Below are positions 7,743-16,707 of a DNA stretch of 46,268 bases, piece by piece (the stretch's first letter is position 1; each line of letters begins with the position of its first letter). Origin of the DNA: Chitinophagaceae bacterium. Its GTDB lineage: Bacteria > Bacteroidota > Bacteroidia > Chitinophagales > REEL01. The stretch is taken from NCBI GenBank assembly GCA_007695095.1, contig REEL01000122.1, positions 1 through 46,268 of the forward strand, read 5' to 3'. The position numbers and the translations under genes were made by a program. The notes below the pieces were generated by a model. That model was given only the letters and a program-made list of their open reading frames with translations. It was not told the origin of the DNA and made no database searches.

Positions 7743-7750
7743 TAACTTTG
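7743..7750 (+). promoter_or_regulatory. Candidate -7 box before the small ORF
   Basis: TAACTTTG is an exact match to TAnnTTTG and is followed by TTGCA and then an ATG at 7756. The -33 element is not clear (a TTT-rich run lies upstream). If it is used, transcription would start at or next to the ATG. Confidence 0.45.
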
Positions 7751-7755
7751 TTGCA

Positions 7756-7884
7756 ATGCGGTTCGCCCGTAATAACAAAAAGCAAGGCTGTTTCAGCGAT
7801 TTTTCAAATGAAACTAAAGAAAAGCCTTTTGCTGTTCAAAAGATTCAAAAATTAAAAGGATATCTCAAAACTGTTGGTATCTAA
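7756..7884 (+). CDS. Possible 42-aa small protein (or small RNA) upstream of nth
   Basis: An ATG-to-TAA frame of 42 codons, MRFARNNKKQGCFSDFSNET and on to FAVQKIQKLKGYLKTVGI. It is basic, without a membrane segment, and not recognised. The ATG sits 6 nt beyond an exact -7 box, so the message would be leaderless or nearly so. It ends 23 nt before nth. The transcript could equally be the 5' leader of nth or a small RNA. The rest of the 7556-7907 interval holds only AT-rich DNA with no other signal that I can support. Confidence 0.35.
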   Translation: MRFARNNKKQGCFSDFSNETKEKPFAVQKIQKLKGYLKTVGI

Positions 7885-7907
7885 AATTGTTTTCAGGGAA
7901 ATAAGCT

Positions 7908-8570
7908 ATGTTAAAACCGGAAAGATTTAAACACTTTATAGAATACTTCAGCAAGAATCACCCCGAGGTGGAGACTGAATTAATTTATGAAAATCCTTTT
8001 CAACTTTTAATTGCGGTTATTTTATCAGCACAATGCACTGACAAACGTGTGAATATGACCACTCCGGCTTTGTTTGAAAAATACCCGAATCCGGAAGCTA
8101 TGGCTGAGGCAGAAGTTGAAGAAATCTTCCAATATATTAAAAGTATCAGCTACCCCAATAATAAAAGTAAACACTTACAAGGAACAGCCAGAATGTTGAG
8201 AGATCAATATGACAGCCAAGTTCCCGGGGATGTAACTGAACTGCAAAAATTACCCGGTGTTGGACGAAAAACGGCACACGTTATTCTGTCTTGTTTGTTT
8301 AATCAACCGACTTTAGCTGTAGACACACATGTGTTCCGGGTTTCGCGAAGAATTGGCCTTACGACAAATGCGAAAACACCGCTTCAAACTGAAAAACAAT
8401 TGGTAAAGTACCTTCCGGAGGAAATTATTGCAACAGCTCATCACTGGTTAATTTTACATGGCAGATATGTTTGTCTGGCAAGAAACCCCAAGTGTGACAA
8501 GTGTGGAATTAGCTGGTTTTGTAAATTTTATGAGAAAAATCAAAAAGAAAAGCTAAAAAAAGTCACATAA
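7908..8570 (+). CDS. nth: Endonuclease III
   Basis: A 220-aa DNA glycosylase/AP lyase of base-excision repair that removes oxidised pyrimidines. The helix-hairpin-helix is LQKLPGVGRKTAHVIL with catalytic Lys121. The catalytic Asp139 is in AVDTHVFRVSRRIG; both match Lys120 and Asp138 of the E. coli enzyme. The 4Fe-4S cluster ligands are Cys189, Cys196, Cys199 and Cys205 (C-x6-C-x2-C-x5-C), all present. The N-terminal LLIAVILSAQCTDKRVN is also typical. It is directly upstream of recA on the same strand, so DNA-repair genes are grouped here. Confidence 0.97.
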   Translation: MLKPERFKHFIEYFSKNHPEVETELIYENPFQLLIAVILSAQCTDKRVNMTTPALFEKYPNPEAMAEAEVEEIFQYIKSISYPNNKSKHLQGTARMLRDQYDSQVPGDVTELQKLPGVGRKTAHVILSCLFNQPTLAVDTHVFRVSRRIGLTTNAKTPLQTEKQLVKYLPEEIIATAHHWLILHGRYVCLARNPKCDKCGISWFCKFYEKNQKEKLKKVT

Positions 8571-8638
8571 GAAAAGAAAACATTGGATTATTATTTTATA
8601 TTTTAAAAATATTTTTATAACTTGTTAAAAAAAGAAGT

Positions 8639-9700
8639 ATGAGCACTCAAGATGATAAATTAAAAGCCCTTCAACTAACCGTTGATAAATTGGATAAAAT
8701 TTACGGCAAAGGAACTGTAATGAAAATGGGCGATTCAAAAGTAGTTCCGGCAGAAACTATCTCAACCGGCTCTTTAGGAGTGGACTTAGCACTTGGAATA
8801 GGCGGATTTCCAAGAGGACGTGTAGTTGAAATCTACGGTCCGGAATCTTCAGGAAAAACAACCCTTGCCATACATGCAATTGCAGAGGCTCAAAAAAAGG
8901 GCGGAATAGCTGCTTTTATAGATGCAGAGCATGCTTTTGATAAAAATTACGCAGAAAACCTGGGTGTTGACATCGAAAACCTTTTAATCAGTCAACCGGA
9001 TAATGGTGAGCAAGCGCTTGAAGTTGCAGAACACCTTATTCGCTCAGGAGCACTGGACATTGTTGTGATAGATTCAGTTGCCGCCCTTGTGCCTAAAGGA
9101 GAACTGGAAGGTGAAATGGGAGACTCTAAAATGGGTTTACAAGCCCGACTGATGTCTCAGGCATTGAGAAAGTTAACCGGCGCAATTAATAAAACCGGCT
9201 GTTGCTGCATCTTTATAAATCAGTTGAGAGATAAAATCGGAGTGATGTTCGGAAGCCCTGAAACAACTACCGGTGGAAATGCCCTTAAGTTTTATTCGTC
9301 TATTCGGGTAGACATTAGAAGAGCTGCGCAAATTAAAGACAAAGATGAGGTTATGGGTAACCGCGTAAAAGTAAAAATTGTGAAAAATAAAATGGCTCCC
9401 CCATTTAGAACTGCTGAATTTGATATAATGTACGGCTTGGGAATTTCCAAAGTTGGAGAAATAGTAGATCTGGGTGTTGAAACTGAAGTACTCCAAAAAA
9501 GCGGATCATGGTTTAGCTATGATAATACTAAATTAGGACAGGGCAGAGAAGCGGTTAAACAACTTCTGGAAGATAATATAGAAATGGCTGAAGAAATTGA
9601 AAATAAAATAAAAGAAAAACTTCAGATAAAAACTTCCAAAGAAGATAAAAAGAAAGCTGAAAAAGAAGCTAAGGCTGCTGCAAAAGAAGCTAAAGTATGA
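8639..9700 (+). CDS. recA: Recombinase RecA
   Basis: A 353-aa RecA, the strand-exchange protein and the co-protease that triggers self-cleavage of LexA-type repressors. Walker A GPESSGKT is at residues 67-74, Walker [13 protein letters not shown] near 139-150, loop L2 and the [14 protein letters not shown] segment near 192-205. The C-terminus is a Lys/Ala/Glu-rich tail ([20 protein letters not shown]); RecA C-termini are usually acidic, so this mixed-charge tail is somewhat unusual. An AT-rich palindrome (ATATTTT-A-AAAATAT, 8598-8612) lies upstream, and no promoter is clear. The S24 repressor follows after a 376-nt gap. Confidence 0.99.
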   Translation: MSTQDDKLKALQLTVDKLDKIYGKGTVMKMGDSKVVPAETISTGSLGVDLALGIGGFPRGRVVEIYGPESSGKTTLAIHAIAEAQKKGGIAAFIDAEHAFDKNYAENLGVDIENLLISQPDNGEQALEVAEHLIRSGALDIVVIDSVAALVPKGELEGEMGDSKMGLQARLMSQALRKLTGAINKTGCCCIFINQLRDKIGVMFGSPETTTGGNALKFYSSIRVDIRRAAQIKDKDEVMGNRVKVKIVKNKMAPPFRTAEFDIMYGLGISKVGEIVDLGVETEVLQKSGSWFSYDNTKLGQGREAVKQLLEDNIEMAEEIENKIKEKLQIKTSKEDKKKAEKEAKAAAKEAKV

Positions 9701-10042
9701 GTATTTAATAGTGTTGCGCTTTAAACGAACTTTAACCGGAAAGACTTAGACTATATTTTTTCTTAGATGCTAACTTTATTAGGTTTTGGGAATTTTAAAA
9801 ATTCTTTTGAGGGAAAAAAGTTTCTCAAACCTTTGTTTATTCTTCTTGTGCGCAATCTCTTTTTTTTGATGTAATAATAGCAATTAACCTAAGGGTAGTG
9901 CATTAAAAGCATTTGCTAATTCATATAGGCTGTAATATTAACTGTAGTTTAGTTTTTAAAAAAAGACAGTTCCTAGTGATAAATCATTCAAGTTCTGAGT
10001 GTAGCAATTAAATATTTTCTCTCTTTTTTGCCAAATTTTTTA
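9701..10042. other. AT-rich intergenic region between recA and the S24 repressor
   Basis: There is no coding frame of note. It contains a palindrome GAATTTT-A-AAAATTC (9790-9804) followed by a TTTT run, possibly a weak recA terminator. An AACCTTTG string at 9832-9839 is -7-like but has no clear partner. A small RNA cannot be excluded, but nothing specific supports one. Confidence 0.4.
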
Positions 10043-10065
10043 TATATTTGATACTATTTTTAGTA
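10043..10065 (+). promoter_or_regulatory. -7 box with adjacent palindromic operator candidate for the S24 repressor
   Basis: TATATTTG (10043-10050) is an exact -7 match. One base later comes TACTA-TTTT-TAGTA (10052-10065), perfect 5-bp arms around four T. It lies across the predicted transcription start and 11 nt before the ATG, the classic position for an autorepressing operator. Binding by the encoded XRE/S24 protein is inference. Confidence 0.55.
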
Positions 10066-10076
10066 AACCTGATTTT

Positions 10077-10880
10077 ATGAACATGGTCAATAAAAATATC
10101 CGTTTTCTGAGAAATGCTGACGGACTTACTCAAGAAAAGTTTGCGGAAGAGTTCGGTATCAAACGTTCTCTTCTTGGAGCCTATGAAGAAGGTCGTTCAA
10201 ACCCTAACTACAAGGTGATGATGCTCATTTGTCAGCGGTATAAAATTTCTATGGAATCTTTGCTGAAAGAAGATTTATCTTCCTCTCTAAAGCATAGAAT
10301 TTCCAAACATTCAGGAAAAAATGGCAACGCCCTGATTGATAACGACAACTTTCGTTTGCTTACAATTACCGTTGACAATGAAGGCAGGGAAAATATAGAA
10401 TTGGTTTCACAAAAAGCTGCCGCAGGCTACCTGAGTGGTTATGCTGATGAAGAGTTTATTAAAGAATTGCCTAAGTTTCGATTACCTTTTTTGCAAAGCG
10501 GAACCTACAGAGCCTTTGAAATCACCGGAGATTCTATGCTGCCCATACAACCCGGAAGTATACTAATTGGCCAATATGTTGAAACAGCTGAAGACCTAAA
10601 AGACGGGTCTCCCTATGTGGTCGTTTCAAAAAATGACGGCATAGTTTTTAAAAGAGTAATGAATCAGTTAAAAGATGAAGGCAAGCTGTATCTCCACAGT
10701 GATAACAAGGCCTATCCTCCATATGCTATTGGTGGCGAAGACTTGCTTGAAGCCTGGAAAGTAGAACTTTTCATTAGCCGTCCTGATAACAAACCGGGGG
10801 TCTCGATGGAGGATATGATGTCAATGGTCATTGAACTTCAACAAGAAGTAATGCGTTTAAAAGGCCATAAAAGTGCCTGA
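10077..10880 (+). CDS. XRE/LexA-like transcriptional repressor (HTH plus S24 peptidase domain)
   Basis: A 267-aa regulator. The N-terminal HTH (residues about 6-62: [37 protein letters not shown]) is of the Cro/CI type. The C-terminal half is a LexA/UmuD-like S24 self-cleaving domain: Ser153 in [12 protein letters not shown] and Lys192 in GIVFKRV form the dyad, and an Ala116-Gly117 bond ([10 protein letters not shown]) sits where LexA and CI are cut. The protein therefore has everything needed for RecA-stimulated self-cleavage, and recA is the previous gene. A C-terminal helical extension ([20 protein letters not shown]) follows the domain. Two ATGs are close (10077 and 10083). The stop overlaps the yidD start by one base (TGATG). 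The target genes are unknown. Confidence 0.9.
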   Translation: MNMVNKNIRFLRNADGLTQEKFAEEFGIKRSLLGAYEEGRSNPNYKVMMLICQRYKISMESLLKEDLSSSLKHRISKHSGKNGNALIDNDNFRLLTITVDNEGRENIELVSQKAAAGYLSGYADEEFIKELPKFRLPFLQSGTYRAFEITGDSMLPIQPGSILIGQYVETAEDLKDGSPYVVVSKNDGIVFKRVMNQLKDEGKLYLHSDNKAYPPYAIGGEDLLEAWKVELFISRPDNKPGVSMEDMMSMVIELQQEVMRLKGHKSA

Positions 10881-11125
10881 TGATAAAATTCATTAAAGAA
10901 AAAGTCAAATCCATTTTATCACTAATCCTAATCGGAATTTTTAAATTTTATCAGGGAGCTATTTCCCCTTATTTAGCACCAAGTTGTCGCTACACCCCTA
11001 CCTGTTCGGAATATGGAGTTCAGGCAGTAAAAAAACACGGTCCTCTAAAAGGTGGTTGGTTAGCAATAAAGCGAATTTTACGTTGTCACCCCTGGGGTGG
11101 TCATGGGCACGACCCGGTTCCTTAA
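10880..11125 (+). CDS. yidD: Membrane protein insertion efficiency factor YidD
   Basis: An 81-aa protein with the invariant YidD core: [38 protein letters not shown], then [17 protein letters not shown] at the end. The N-terminal amphipathic or hydrophobic helix ([13 protein letters not shown]) associates with the inner membrane near YidC. Its start codon shares one base with the stop of the S24 repressor, so the two are translationally coupled, an unusual partner, since yidD normally sits in the rnpA-yidC region. Confidence 0.96.
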   Translation: MIKFIKEKVKSILSLILIGIFKFYQGAISPYLAPSCRYTPTCSEYGVQAVKKHGPLKGGWLAIKRILRCHPWGGHGHDPVP

Positions 11126-11226
11126 AGAACAAAAAAAATAAAAAGTATCTGTAGGAATTCTCAAGCGGCTACAGTTCAAAAGCCTTCGTTGGTATATTTT
11201 ATCAAAGATTATGTATTTAGTATTTT

Positions 11227-11234
11227 TAAATTTG
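11227..11234 (+). promoter_or_regulatory. Candidate -7 box for the 872-aa protein
   Basis: TAAATTTG, an exact TAnnTTTG match followed by c, 26 nt before the ATG. No good -33 TTG lies at the usual distance. Confidence 0.35.
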
Positions 11235-11260
11235 CATTTTTGTAGCTTAATAAAAAATGA

Positions 11261-13879
11261 ATGCGTCGAGTAGTAATTATAGCTTTATTAGTTCTGGGAA
11301 TTTTGACTTTCTTATTTGTCTTAGTTTGGCAAATACGCTCCTTTGTTCAGTCATCTGACCCCTGGAAAGCTATGCCACACGAAACTCCGGTAATCATTCA
11401 ACTCTATGACAATGAACTGATATTTGGTGAAAGCCATTTCGAATACAGGCAATTAAGTGAACAAATCCCGATTCTTCAAAATTTAATTACTCAAACAACT
11501 ACTCTCAATGATTATTTCGGCATTACTCCGGATCAAGCAATCATTGGATTAGACAAAATAAGCGTTCATAAAGCAGATTTCTTTTTCCTCTCAGGAAACA
11601 AAGACATAAAGCCCGCTATTCAACATGCTGACAGTTTGTTTAAAACGGCTGGCTATTCTGTAAGAAACAGAGTTTTTAGAGATGTTCAGCTTTTTGATGT
11701 GGTTATTGAAAGCGAGAACACTTCCTTTACTTATGCTTTTACCGAAGGTATATTTATATTTTCCTTTACTCCTTTTTTAGTTGAATCCTGTATAGTACAA
11801 TTAAGAACAGATGCTACGGATATTTTAACAACCGGATTTGAAAGGTCTCTGGACCTCAGAGGCAAAAATGCGCCCCTGAGTCTGCATATACAAAGCAACT
11901 ATATGCATAAATTGTCTTCCATATTTTTTAAATCCGGTAGCACGGGGTTTTTAAATTCTTTTAGCTTCTTAGGTGACTTTCTGACAATTGATGTTCACTT
12001 CCAAAAAAATGCTTTGCTGGCAAATGGCTATAGTTACAGCAATCCGGGTTCAGGAAATTTCATCAATGCTTTCAGAGGCGAAGCTGCCGATATGATGAAA
12101 ATCTTATCTGTAGTACCTGATAATACCGCTTTTTATAAAGCTTTCAGTACTGAAAGCTTTGACACTTACACCGAAAGTCTAAGCTTTAGCGATACGTCTG
12201 CTAACTATATGCCCTATTTCACAAACTGGGTTGGCAATGAGTGGTTATTTGGCATTTCTGAGTCTTTACGCTCAGGGCAAGATACTGAAAATAACTTTTT
12301 GGTGGTCGCCAGCAGAGATGTAGACCTGAGCTTACAGGCTCTGGAAGAATTACACTTTGTATTAAATGATGACAGAGACAACCTGCTCAGTCTGCATAGA
12401 GGAATACCTGTTTATCAACTCGCCGTTTCGTTTTTAAACGATGTTTTCGGTCCTGAAATGCCGCAAATAACAGATCCTTTTTATTTCCAACTGGGCGAAC
12501 AAATTGTTTTTACCAACTCAGTTTCTCAGGCTCAGTCAATTATTGACAGGTATAATAGCGACAATACGCTGGATAAGAACTTACATTTTTATCAGTTTTC
12601 AAGACAAATATCCTCTTACAGCAACGCTACTTTTTACCTGAATTTTGAAAAGTCATTCTCTTTACTTGAAAGTCTGAGCAACAATAACTTTTCAGAATTT
12701 TTAAGAGCAAACAGAACTGAACTTTCATCTTTTTCTGATATAAGTGCGCAGTTTAATAGCTTCAGAGATCTGCACTTTTTAAACATTTATATACCTTACG
12801 ACACATTGCAATCTGCCGTATTCAGCAATAAAGCCTGGCAAACCCGCCTTGATGCAAAACCGGTTTCCACACCCGAAATTGTGATTAATCATAATAACAA
12901 TGAAAAAGAAATCTTCCTGAGTGATTCAGAACACAATATTTATTTGATAAACAGAGCCGGGGATATTTTATGGAAAAGAAATTTAGGCGAAAGAATAATC
13001 GGAGATGTTTATCAAATGGACATTTACAACAATGGAAGACTGCAATATTTATTCACAACTACCACCCGTATTTTTTTAATAGACCGTAACGGAAATAATG
13101 TAACAAATTTTCCAATAAGATTACCTAAGCAGGCAACTGCCGGAATAACACTTACCGATTATGAAAATGACAAAAACTATCGATTTTTTGTTCCCTGCCG
13201 GGAAGGTAGTATTTACGGATATAGCAGAGATGGCGGCGCTTTACCGGGATGGAGCCCCAATAACATCAATATTAGTGTAAATCAACCCATTATTTATAAA
13301 CGCTTTAATGGCAGAGACTATCTGATTAGCGCAAACTCTGAAGGAAACATTGCTTTTTTAAATCGCAGAGGTGAGCTAAGAAGACCGGTCATTAGCCTTA
13401 ACAGCTCTTTCATTTCTCCTTTTGTAGCCATAAAAAAAGACAATCAACTGTCAATGATAAGCTTAGATACGGCTTCAAACCTGATTACGGTTTCTTCTAA
13501 AGGACAAACTGACACTTTAAACTTAAGCTCTCAACTAAATGCTAAATCTTTTGCTGTAAACAATTATGAAAACCCGGTAATTGTAATTGCAGACAGCTTT
13601 TCTTTTGAAATTCATGATATTGCCGGAGGTGAAGTTATTTCAAGAGAGTTTCAAGAGAGAATTTTGCCCGAATCACTTCGCTTTTATAATAATTACATTC
13701 TTTTCAATTCAGCCGATAAGTCAATTATTTATGCTTTTGATTTGAGTGGTCAGTTGCTTAATGATTTTCCTCTTCCCGGATATGGAAATGCTGTAATAGC
13801 TAGATTTGCAGAAGGAAGTCCTTATTTTGCAGTTATCCCTGAAGAAAATGGATTTATTTCCACATACAGAATTCGGTAA
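11261..13879 (+). CDS. Large membrane-anchored protein with propeller-like C-terminus, unknown function
   Basis: 872 aa. One N-terminal membrane helix (VVIIALLVLGILTFLFVLVW) with the rest probably periplasmic. Residues about 35-520 are a mixed region that recalls DUF3352-type proteins, with no catalytic motif. From about 530 there are repeated strand-turn-strand units such as INRAGDILWKRNLG, IFLIDRNGNNVTNFPIRLP, IYGYSRDGGALPGWSP and IAFLNRRGELRRPVISLN, which look like blades of a beta-propeller of the PQQ/quinoprotein-like kind. That suggests a scaffold or envelope-assembly role, but this is inference from fold only. It converges on psd with a 6-nt gap. No frameshift or truncation is visible. 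Confidence 0.7.
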   Translation: MRRVVIIALLVLGILTFLFVLVWQIRSFVQSSDPWKAMPHETPVIIQLYDNELIFGESHFEYRQLSEQIPILQNLITQTTTLNDYFGITPDQAIIGLDKISVHKADFFFLSGNKDIKPAIQHADSLFKTAGYSVRNRVFRDVQLFDVVIESENTSFTYAFTEGIFIFSFTPFLVESCIVQLRTDATDILTTGFERSLDLRGKNAPLSLHIQSNYMHKLSSIFFKSGSTGFLNSFSFLGDFLTIDVHFQKNALLANGYSYSNPGSGNFINAFRGEAADMMKILSVVPDNTAFYKAFSTESFDTYTESLSFSDTSANYMPYFTNWVGNEWLFGISESLRSGQDTENNFLVVASRDVDLSLQALEELHFVLNDDRDNLLSLHRGIPVYQLAVSFLNDVFGPEMPQITDPFYFQLGEQIVFTNSVSQAQSIIDRYNSDNTLDKNLHFYQFSRQISSYSNATFYLNFEKSFSLLESLSNNNFSEFLRANRTELSSFSDISAQFNSFRDLHFLNIYIPYDTLQSAVFSNKAWQTRLDAKPVSTPEIVINHNNNEKEIFLSDSEHNIYLINRAGDILWKRNLGERIIGDVYQMDIYNNGRLQYLFTTTTRIFLIDRNGNNVTNFPIRLPKQATAGITLTDYENDKNYRFFVPCREGSIYGYSRDGGALPGWSPNNINISVNQPIIYKRFNGRDYLISANSEGNIAFLNRRGELRRPVISLNSSFISPFVAIKKDNQLSMISLDTASNLITVSSKGQTDTLNLSSQLNAKSFAVNNYENPVIVIADSFSFEIHDIAGGEVISREFQERILPESLRFYNNYILFNSADKSIIYAFDLSGQLLNDFPLPGYGNAVIARFAEGSPYFAVIPEENGFISTYRIR

Positions 13880-13885
13880 AGTTGA

Positions 13886-14560
13886 CTAAACTTCTTCTTC
13901 AAGTGTGGCTATTATTGTCTGACCACCTTTTACTTTATCGTTTAAGTCAACCTCTATATTTGCATTTAGAGGTAAGAATACATCTACTCTGGAACCAAAC
14001 TTAATGAATCCAAACTCATCTCCCTGGGTAACTTTATCTTCAACCTTCAGGTAATTAACAATTCTTCTGGCCAAAACACCGGCAATTTGTCTCAGCAATA
14101 TTTCATTATTGTCATTTTTAATAACCACCGTATTTCTTTCATTTTCTTCTGAAGACTTGGGGTGCCAGGCTACCAAAAACTTTCCGGAATGATACTTTAT
14201 ATAAGGGATCTCTCCGCTAATAGGAACTCTGTTTACATGCACATTAGCCGGCGACATAAAAATAGACACCTGGATGCGCTTATCTTTAAAATACTCGTTT
14301 TCCATGACCTCTTCAATAACAACCACAGTTCCATCTGCAGGAGCAATAACTGTTTGTTCATCTACGGTAGTAATTCTGTGGGGGTGACGAAAAAAGTACA
14401 TCACAAAGCCAAGCGTAAAAACAGACAATGCAATAATGCTCGTCTGCAATTTCTGCTGAATTGGTACAAAAAACTCGATGATGATATTTATCACTAAAAA
14501 CAATAGTAATAAAAATATTACCAGTTTTTTCCCTTCCTTATGTATTCTTATTAATTTCAA
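13886..14560 (-). CDS. psd: Phosphatidylserine decarboxylase proenzyme
   Basis: A 224-aa protein of the short (archaeal-type) Psd class that makes phosphatidylethanolamine from phosphatidylserine at the inner membrane. Two hydrophobic segments lie near 13-31 and 41-56. The domain contains APADGTVV, FMSPANVHVNRVP and YHSGKFLVAWHPKSSEENER. The autocleavage site is Gly189-Ser190 in GFIKFGSRVDVFLP, where Ser becomes the pyruvoyl group. The only usable start is TTG at 14558-14560; the frame has a stop 18 nt upstream and no ATG before the first membrane helix. It follows cdsA, which makes the CDP-diacylglycerol needed for phosphatidylserine. Confidence 0.94.
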   Translation of the reverse strand: MKLIRIHKEGKKLVIFLLLLFLVINIIIEFFVPIQQKLQTSIIALSVFTLGFVMYFFRHPHRITTVDEQTVIAPADGTVVVIEEVMENEYFKDKRIQVSIFMSPANVHVNRVPISGEIPYIKYHSGKFLVAWHPKSSEENERNTVVIKNDNNEILLRQIAGVLARRIVNYLKVEDKVTQGDEFGFIKFGSRVDVFLPLNANIEVDLNDKVKGGQTIIATLEEEV

Positions 14561-14632
14561 GTGTTCTAAAGTTGATTAAAAAAAAGCTAAACACCATTGC
14601 AAAAAAATGCTTTGGCCTGCAAAAATACTATT

Positions 14633-15466
14633 TCAATTCCATACAAATAACAACAAATAAAAAACAACAAATGGAATTGTAAATAAAAGAGCATCAAAAC
14701 GATCTAAAAAACCTCCGTGACCCGGCATAAAATTACCGGAATCCTTTATGTTAAAATTTCGTTTCATCAGCGATTCAACTAAATCACCATAAGTGCCAAA
14801 TATAAATACAATACCTGCTATTCCGAGCCAGTCATTCCAATTTAATATTCCAACTAAAAAGTAAGCTGAAACCGCTACGACTATGCACCCGAACAGTCCC
14901 CCCAAACTTCCCTCCCAGGTCTTCTTTGGAGAAATTCTTTTAAATAGCGGGGTTTTACCAAAGCGGCTGCCAACCAAATATGCCATCATGTCATTTACCC
15001 AAATCATAACAACCACTCCCATTAATAAACTGCCATCATAAATATTATTTTCATTGCTAATTAAAAATTGACTTAAAATAATAGGTAAAGCAATGTAAAT
15101 AATACCTAACACATTAAAAGCAACATTTCTCAAAGGAGCTTCAGCATTTGAATATAACTCCAGAATAAAAATAAAAAACAATAGGGCTAATGGGACAGCC
15201 ATCATTTGTAAGGGCCAGGCTCCGCTATTTACAAGTGTGCTGAAAATAAAACCTACAGAGGCAGTTGTAAATAAAATTGGTTTGTAAAACCTACTTACAT
15301 TGTTCGGTTTGCGGACATTCTTTAAAATATTGATATATTCATTTATCAAGAGGTTCATAAGTATGAAAAACAAAAAAACATAGGAATAGTAACTCCACAG
15401 AATTCCCCCTGCCATTAAAATCACAAACACAACTGCTGAAATCGCTCTTGTCTTAAATCCTTGCAT
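14633..15466 (-). CDS. cdsA: Phosphatidate cytidylyltransferase
   Basis: A 277-aa polytopic membrane enzyme (about eight hydrophobic segments) that converts phosphatidic acid and CTP to CDP-diacylglycerol. The CTP-transferase signature is complete: KRISPKKTWEGSLGGLFG, then FGTYGDLVESLMKRNFNIKD and GHGGFLDRFDALL near the end, with the metal-binding Asp residues present. It lies between the DUF2007 gene (38 nt upstream) and psd (72 nt downstream), all on the minus strand, a phospholipid cluster. Confidence 0.96.
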   Translation of the reverse strand: MQGFKTRAISAVVFVILMAGGILWSYYSYVFLFFILMNLLINEYINILKNVRKPNNVSRFYKPILFTTASVGFIFSTLVNSGAWPLQMMAVPLALLFFIFILELYSNAEAPLRNVAFNVLGIIYIALPIILSQFLISNENNIYDGSLLMGVVVMIWVNDMMAYLVGSRFGKTPLFKRISPKKTWEGSLGGLFGCIVVAVSAYFLVGILNWNDWLGIAGIVFIFGTYGDLVESLMKRNFNIKDSGNFMPGHGGFLDRFDALLFTIPFVVFYLLLFVWN

Positions 15467-15504
15467 TTGCTAGATCTTTTATACTTTGTGTTAAATTTGT
15501 TTTA

Positions 15505-15711
15505 CTATTCAATCTCATTTGTTTTAATCAAGTTTAAGGCTTTTAAAACATGTCCTTCATTTACATAGATTTCAACTTCTCCAAAACCATAAGCTGAATC
15601 CTTTTTGTTTATCAAAACTACCTTAATATTGTTTTCCTCAAGCATTCCTTTTATTATTTCTGCTTTGAACTGATTACTGATAGACATTATTTTTATCCAA
15701 TCTTTATGCAT
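15505..15711 (-). CDS. DUF2007-type signal-transducing-like small protein
   Basis: A 68-aa protein, DWIKIMSISNQFKAEIIKGM then LEENNIKVVLINKKDSAYGF and EVEIYVNEGHVLKALNLI. This is the DUF2007 ferredoxin-like fold (short beta-alpha-beta, related to PII-type regulators in shape); the molecular role is unknown. In Bacteroidota it is commonly found next to cdsA, as here. It sits 43 nt downstream of the CPBP gene, so one transcript CPBP-DUF2007-cdsA-psd is likely. Confidence 0.8.
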   Translation of the reverse strand: MHKDWIKIMSISNQFKAEIIKGMLEENNIKVVLINKKDSAYGFGEVEIYVNEGHVLKALNLIKTNEIE

Positions 15712-15754
15712 CTGTTTTAGTCAATTTTTATCTTTAGACAAAGTTGAAAATTGT

Positions 15755-16699
15755 TTAATTATCCGTTTGGTTTAAAATAACCTTTTCTTGTTGTTTTCGT
15801 TTAAAAAAATATAAACATAAGAAAACTAACGCTAATGAAACAGCGCTAATGTAAATCGGGAAAATATCTGTCTCTTCCATGTCTGCATCAATTATGCCCG
15901 CTTCATGCAAATTAAAAAAAGCAAGCTGAGCTCCGTTATGTACAAAGTGTCCGAATATAGGAAACCATAAAGAGTTAGTGTAATAGAAAACATATCCAAA
16001 AAGCATCCCTAAGGCCAGTCTTGGAAAAAACCCGAGAAACTGCATATGCATAAAGCTAAAAATAAATGCCGTGATAAAAATTGCTATAAATGCATGTCCA
16101 ATCCATTTAGTAAATAAAGGCTGCATAGCCCCACGAAATAAAACTTCTTCAGCCACAGCAGGTACAATTGCAACCATTAATAAGACTACGAAAAAATCAG
16201 CTATGCTGTTAATTGTTATAAGCGACTTCAGCATAGCTTCAGTGCCACTTTCCATTTGACGAAGCGTTTCTTCAAGACCGGACAATGAATCAGGCAAACT
16301 GATATTTTGATTGAAGTCCAGTAACCAATAAACAAATGGCCAGGAAACGATAACAGTTATAAATGTCAGAAAATACAGACTAATGTCCGTCTTGCCGGAA
16401 AGGCTCAGCCCTTTAGTAATACTTTTCCCGTCAAGCATTACAAATATAATGGCCGGCAAAATAAAAATTCCCAGACTTAAAATAATCTGCATCCACCTAA
16501 AAACATGAATAACACTTCGGTCCTCAATGTTTTCCCAATCAATATAGCGTAGAGCATCTGTTCCCAGAAATAACGCAATAAGTAAAGACCCGACAACTGA
16601 AAAAATAACAAATGCAGAAAGCCATAACGTCAGTAGTATAATTATTTTAAACCAATATGACTTACCCGATAAAAAATCCGAATTGGAACTCATGAACAT
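15755..16699 (-). CDS. CPBP-family intramembrane metalloprotease
   Basis: 314 aa from ATG 16699 (308 aa from the next ATG at 16693). A polytopic membrane protein of the CPBP/Abi (Rce1-like) family. Motif 1 EExxxR is AVAEEVLFRGAMQPLF (Glu184-Glu185), motif 2 is FSFMHMQFLGFFPR (His) and motif 3 is FGHFVHNGAQ (His), so the catalytic residues are all present. The substrate is unknown. The open frame extends to a TTG at 16723, but that is upstream of or within the promoter region shared with dusB, so I use an ATG. A C-terminal KRKQQEKVILNQ tail is cytoplasmic by the positive-inside rule. Confidence 0.88.
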   Translation of the reverse strand: MFMSSNSDFLSGKSYWFKIIILLTLWLSAFVIFSVVGSLLIALFLGTDALRYIDWENIEDRSVIHVFRWMQIILSLGIFILPAIIFVMLDGKSITKGLSLSGKTDISLYFLTFITVIVSWPFVYWLLDFNQNISLPDSLSGLEETLRQMESGTEAMLKSLITINSIADFFVVLLMVAIVPAVAEEVLFRGAMQPLFTKWIGHAFIAIFITAFIFSFMHMQFLGFFPRLALGMLFGYVFYYTNSLWFPIFGHFVHNGAQLAFFNLHEAGIIDADMEETDIFPIYISAVSLALVFLCLYFFKRKQQEKVILNQTDN

Positions 16700-16707
16700 T
16701 AATTTGC

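Noticed and set aside
8598-8612. ATATTTT-A-AAAATAT as a recA operator
   Set aside because: Pure AT palindromes arise easily in this composition and it does not resemble the TACTA-N4-TAGTA site.
9173-9496. 107-codon frame antisense to recA
   Set aside because: Antisense to a clear recA; no domain.
11144-11180. CTGTAG...CTACAG inverted repeat as a terminator of yidD
   Set aside because: Long loop (14 nt), six-base arms and no T-tract; too weak to call.
14162-14497. 111-codon frame antisense to psd
   Set aside because: Shadow of the psd gene; composition and lack of domain.
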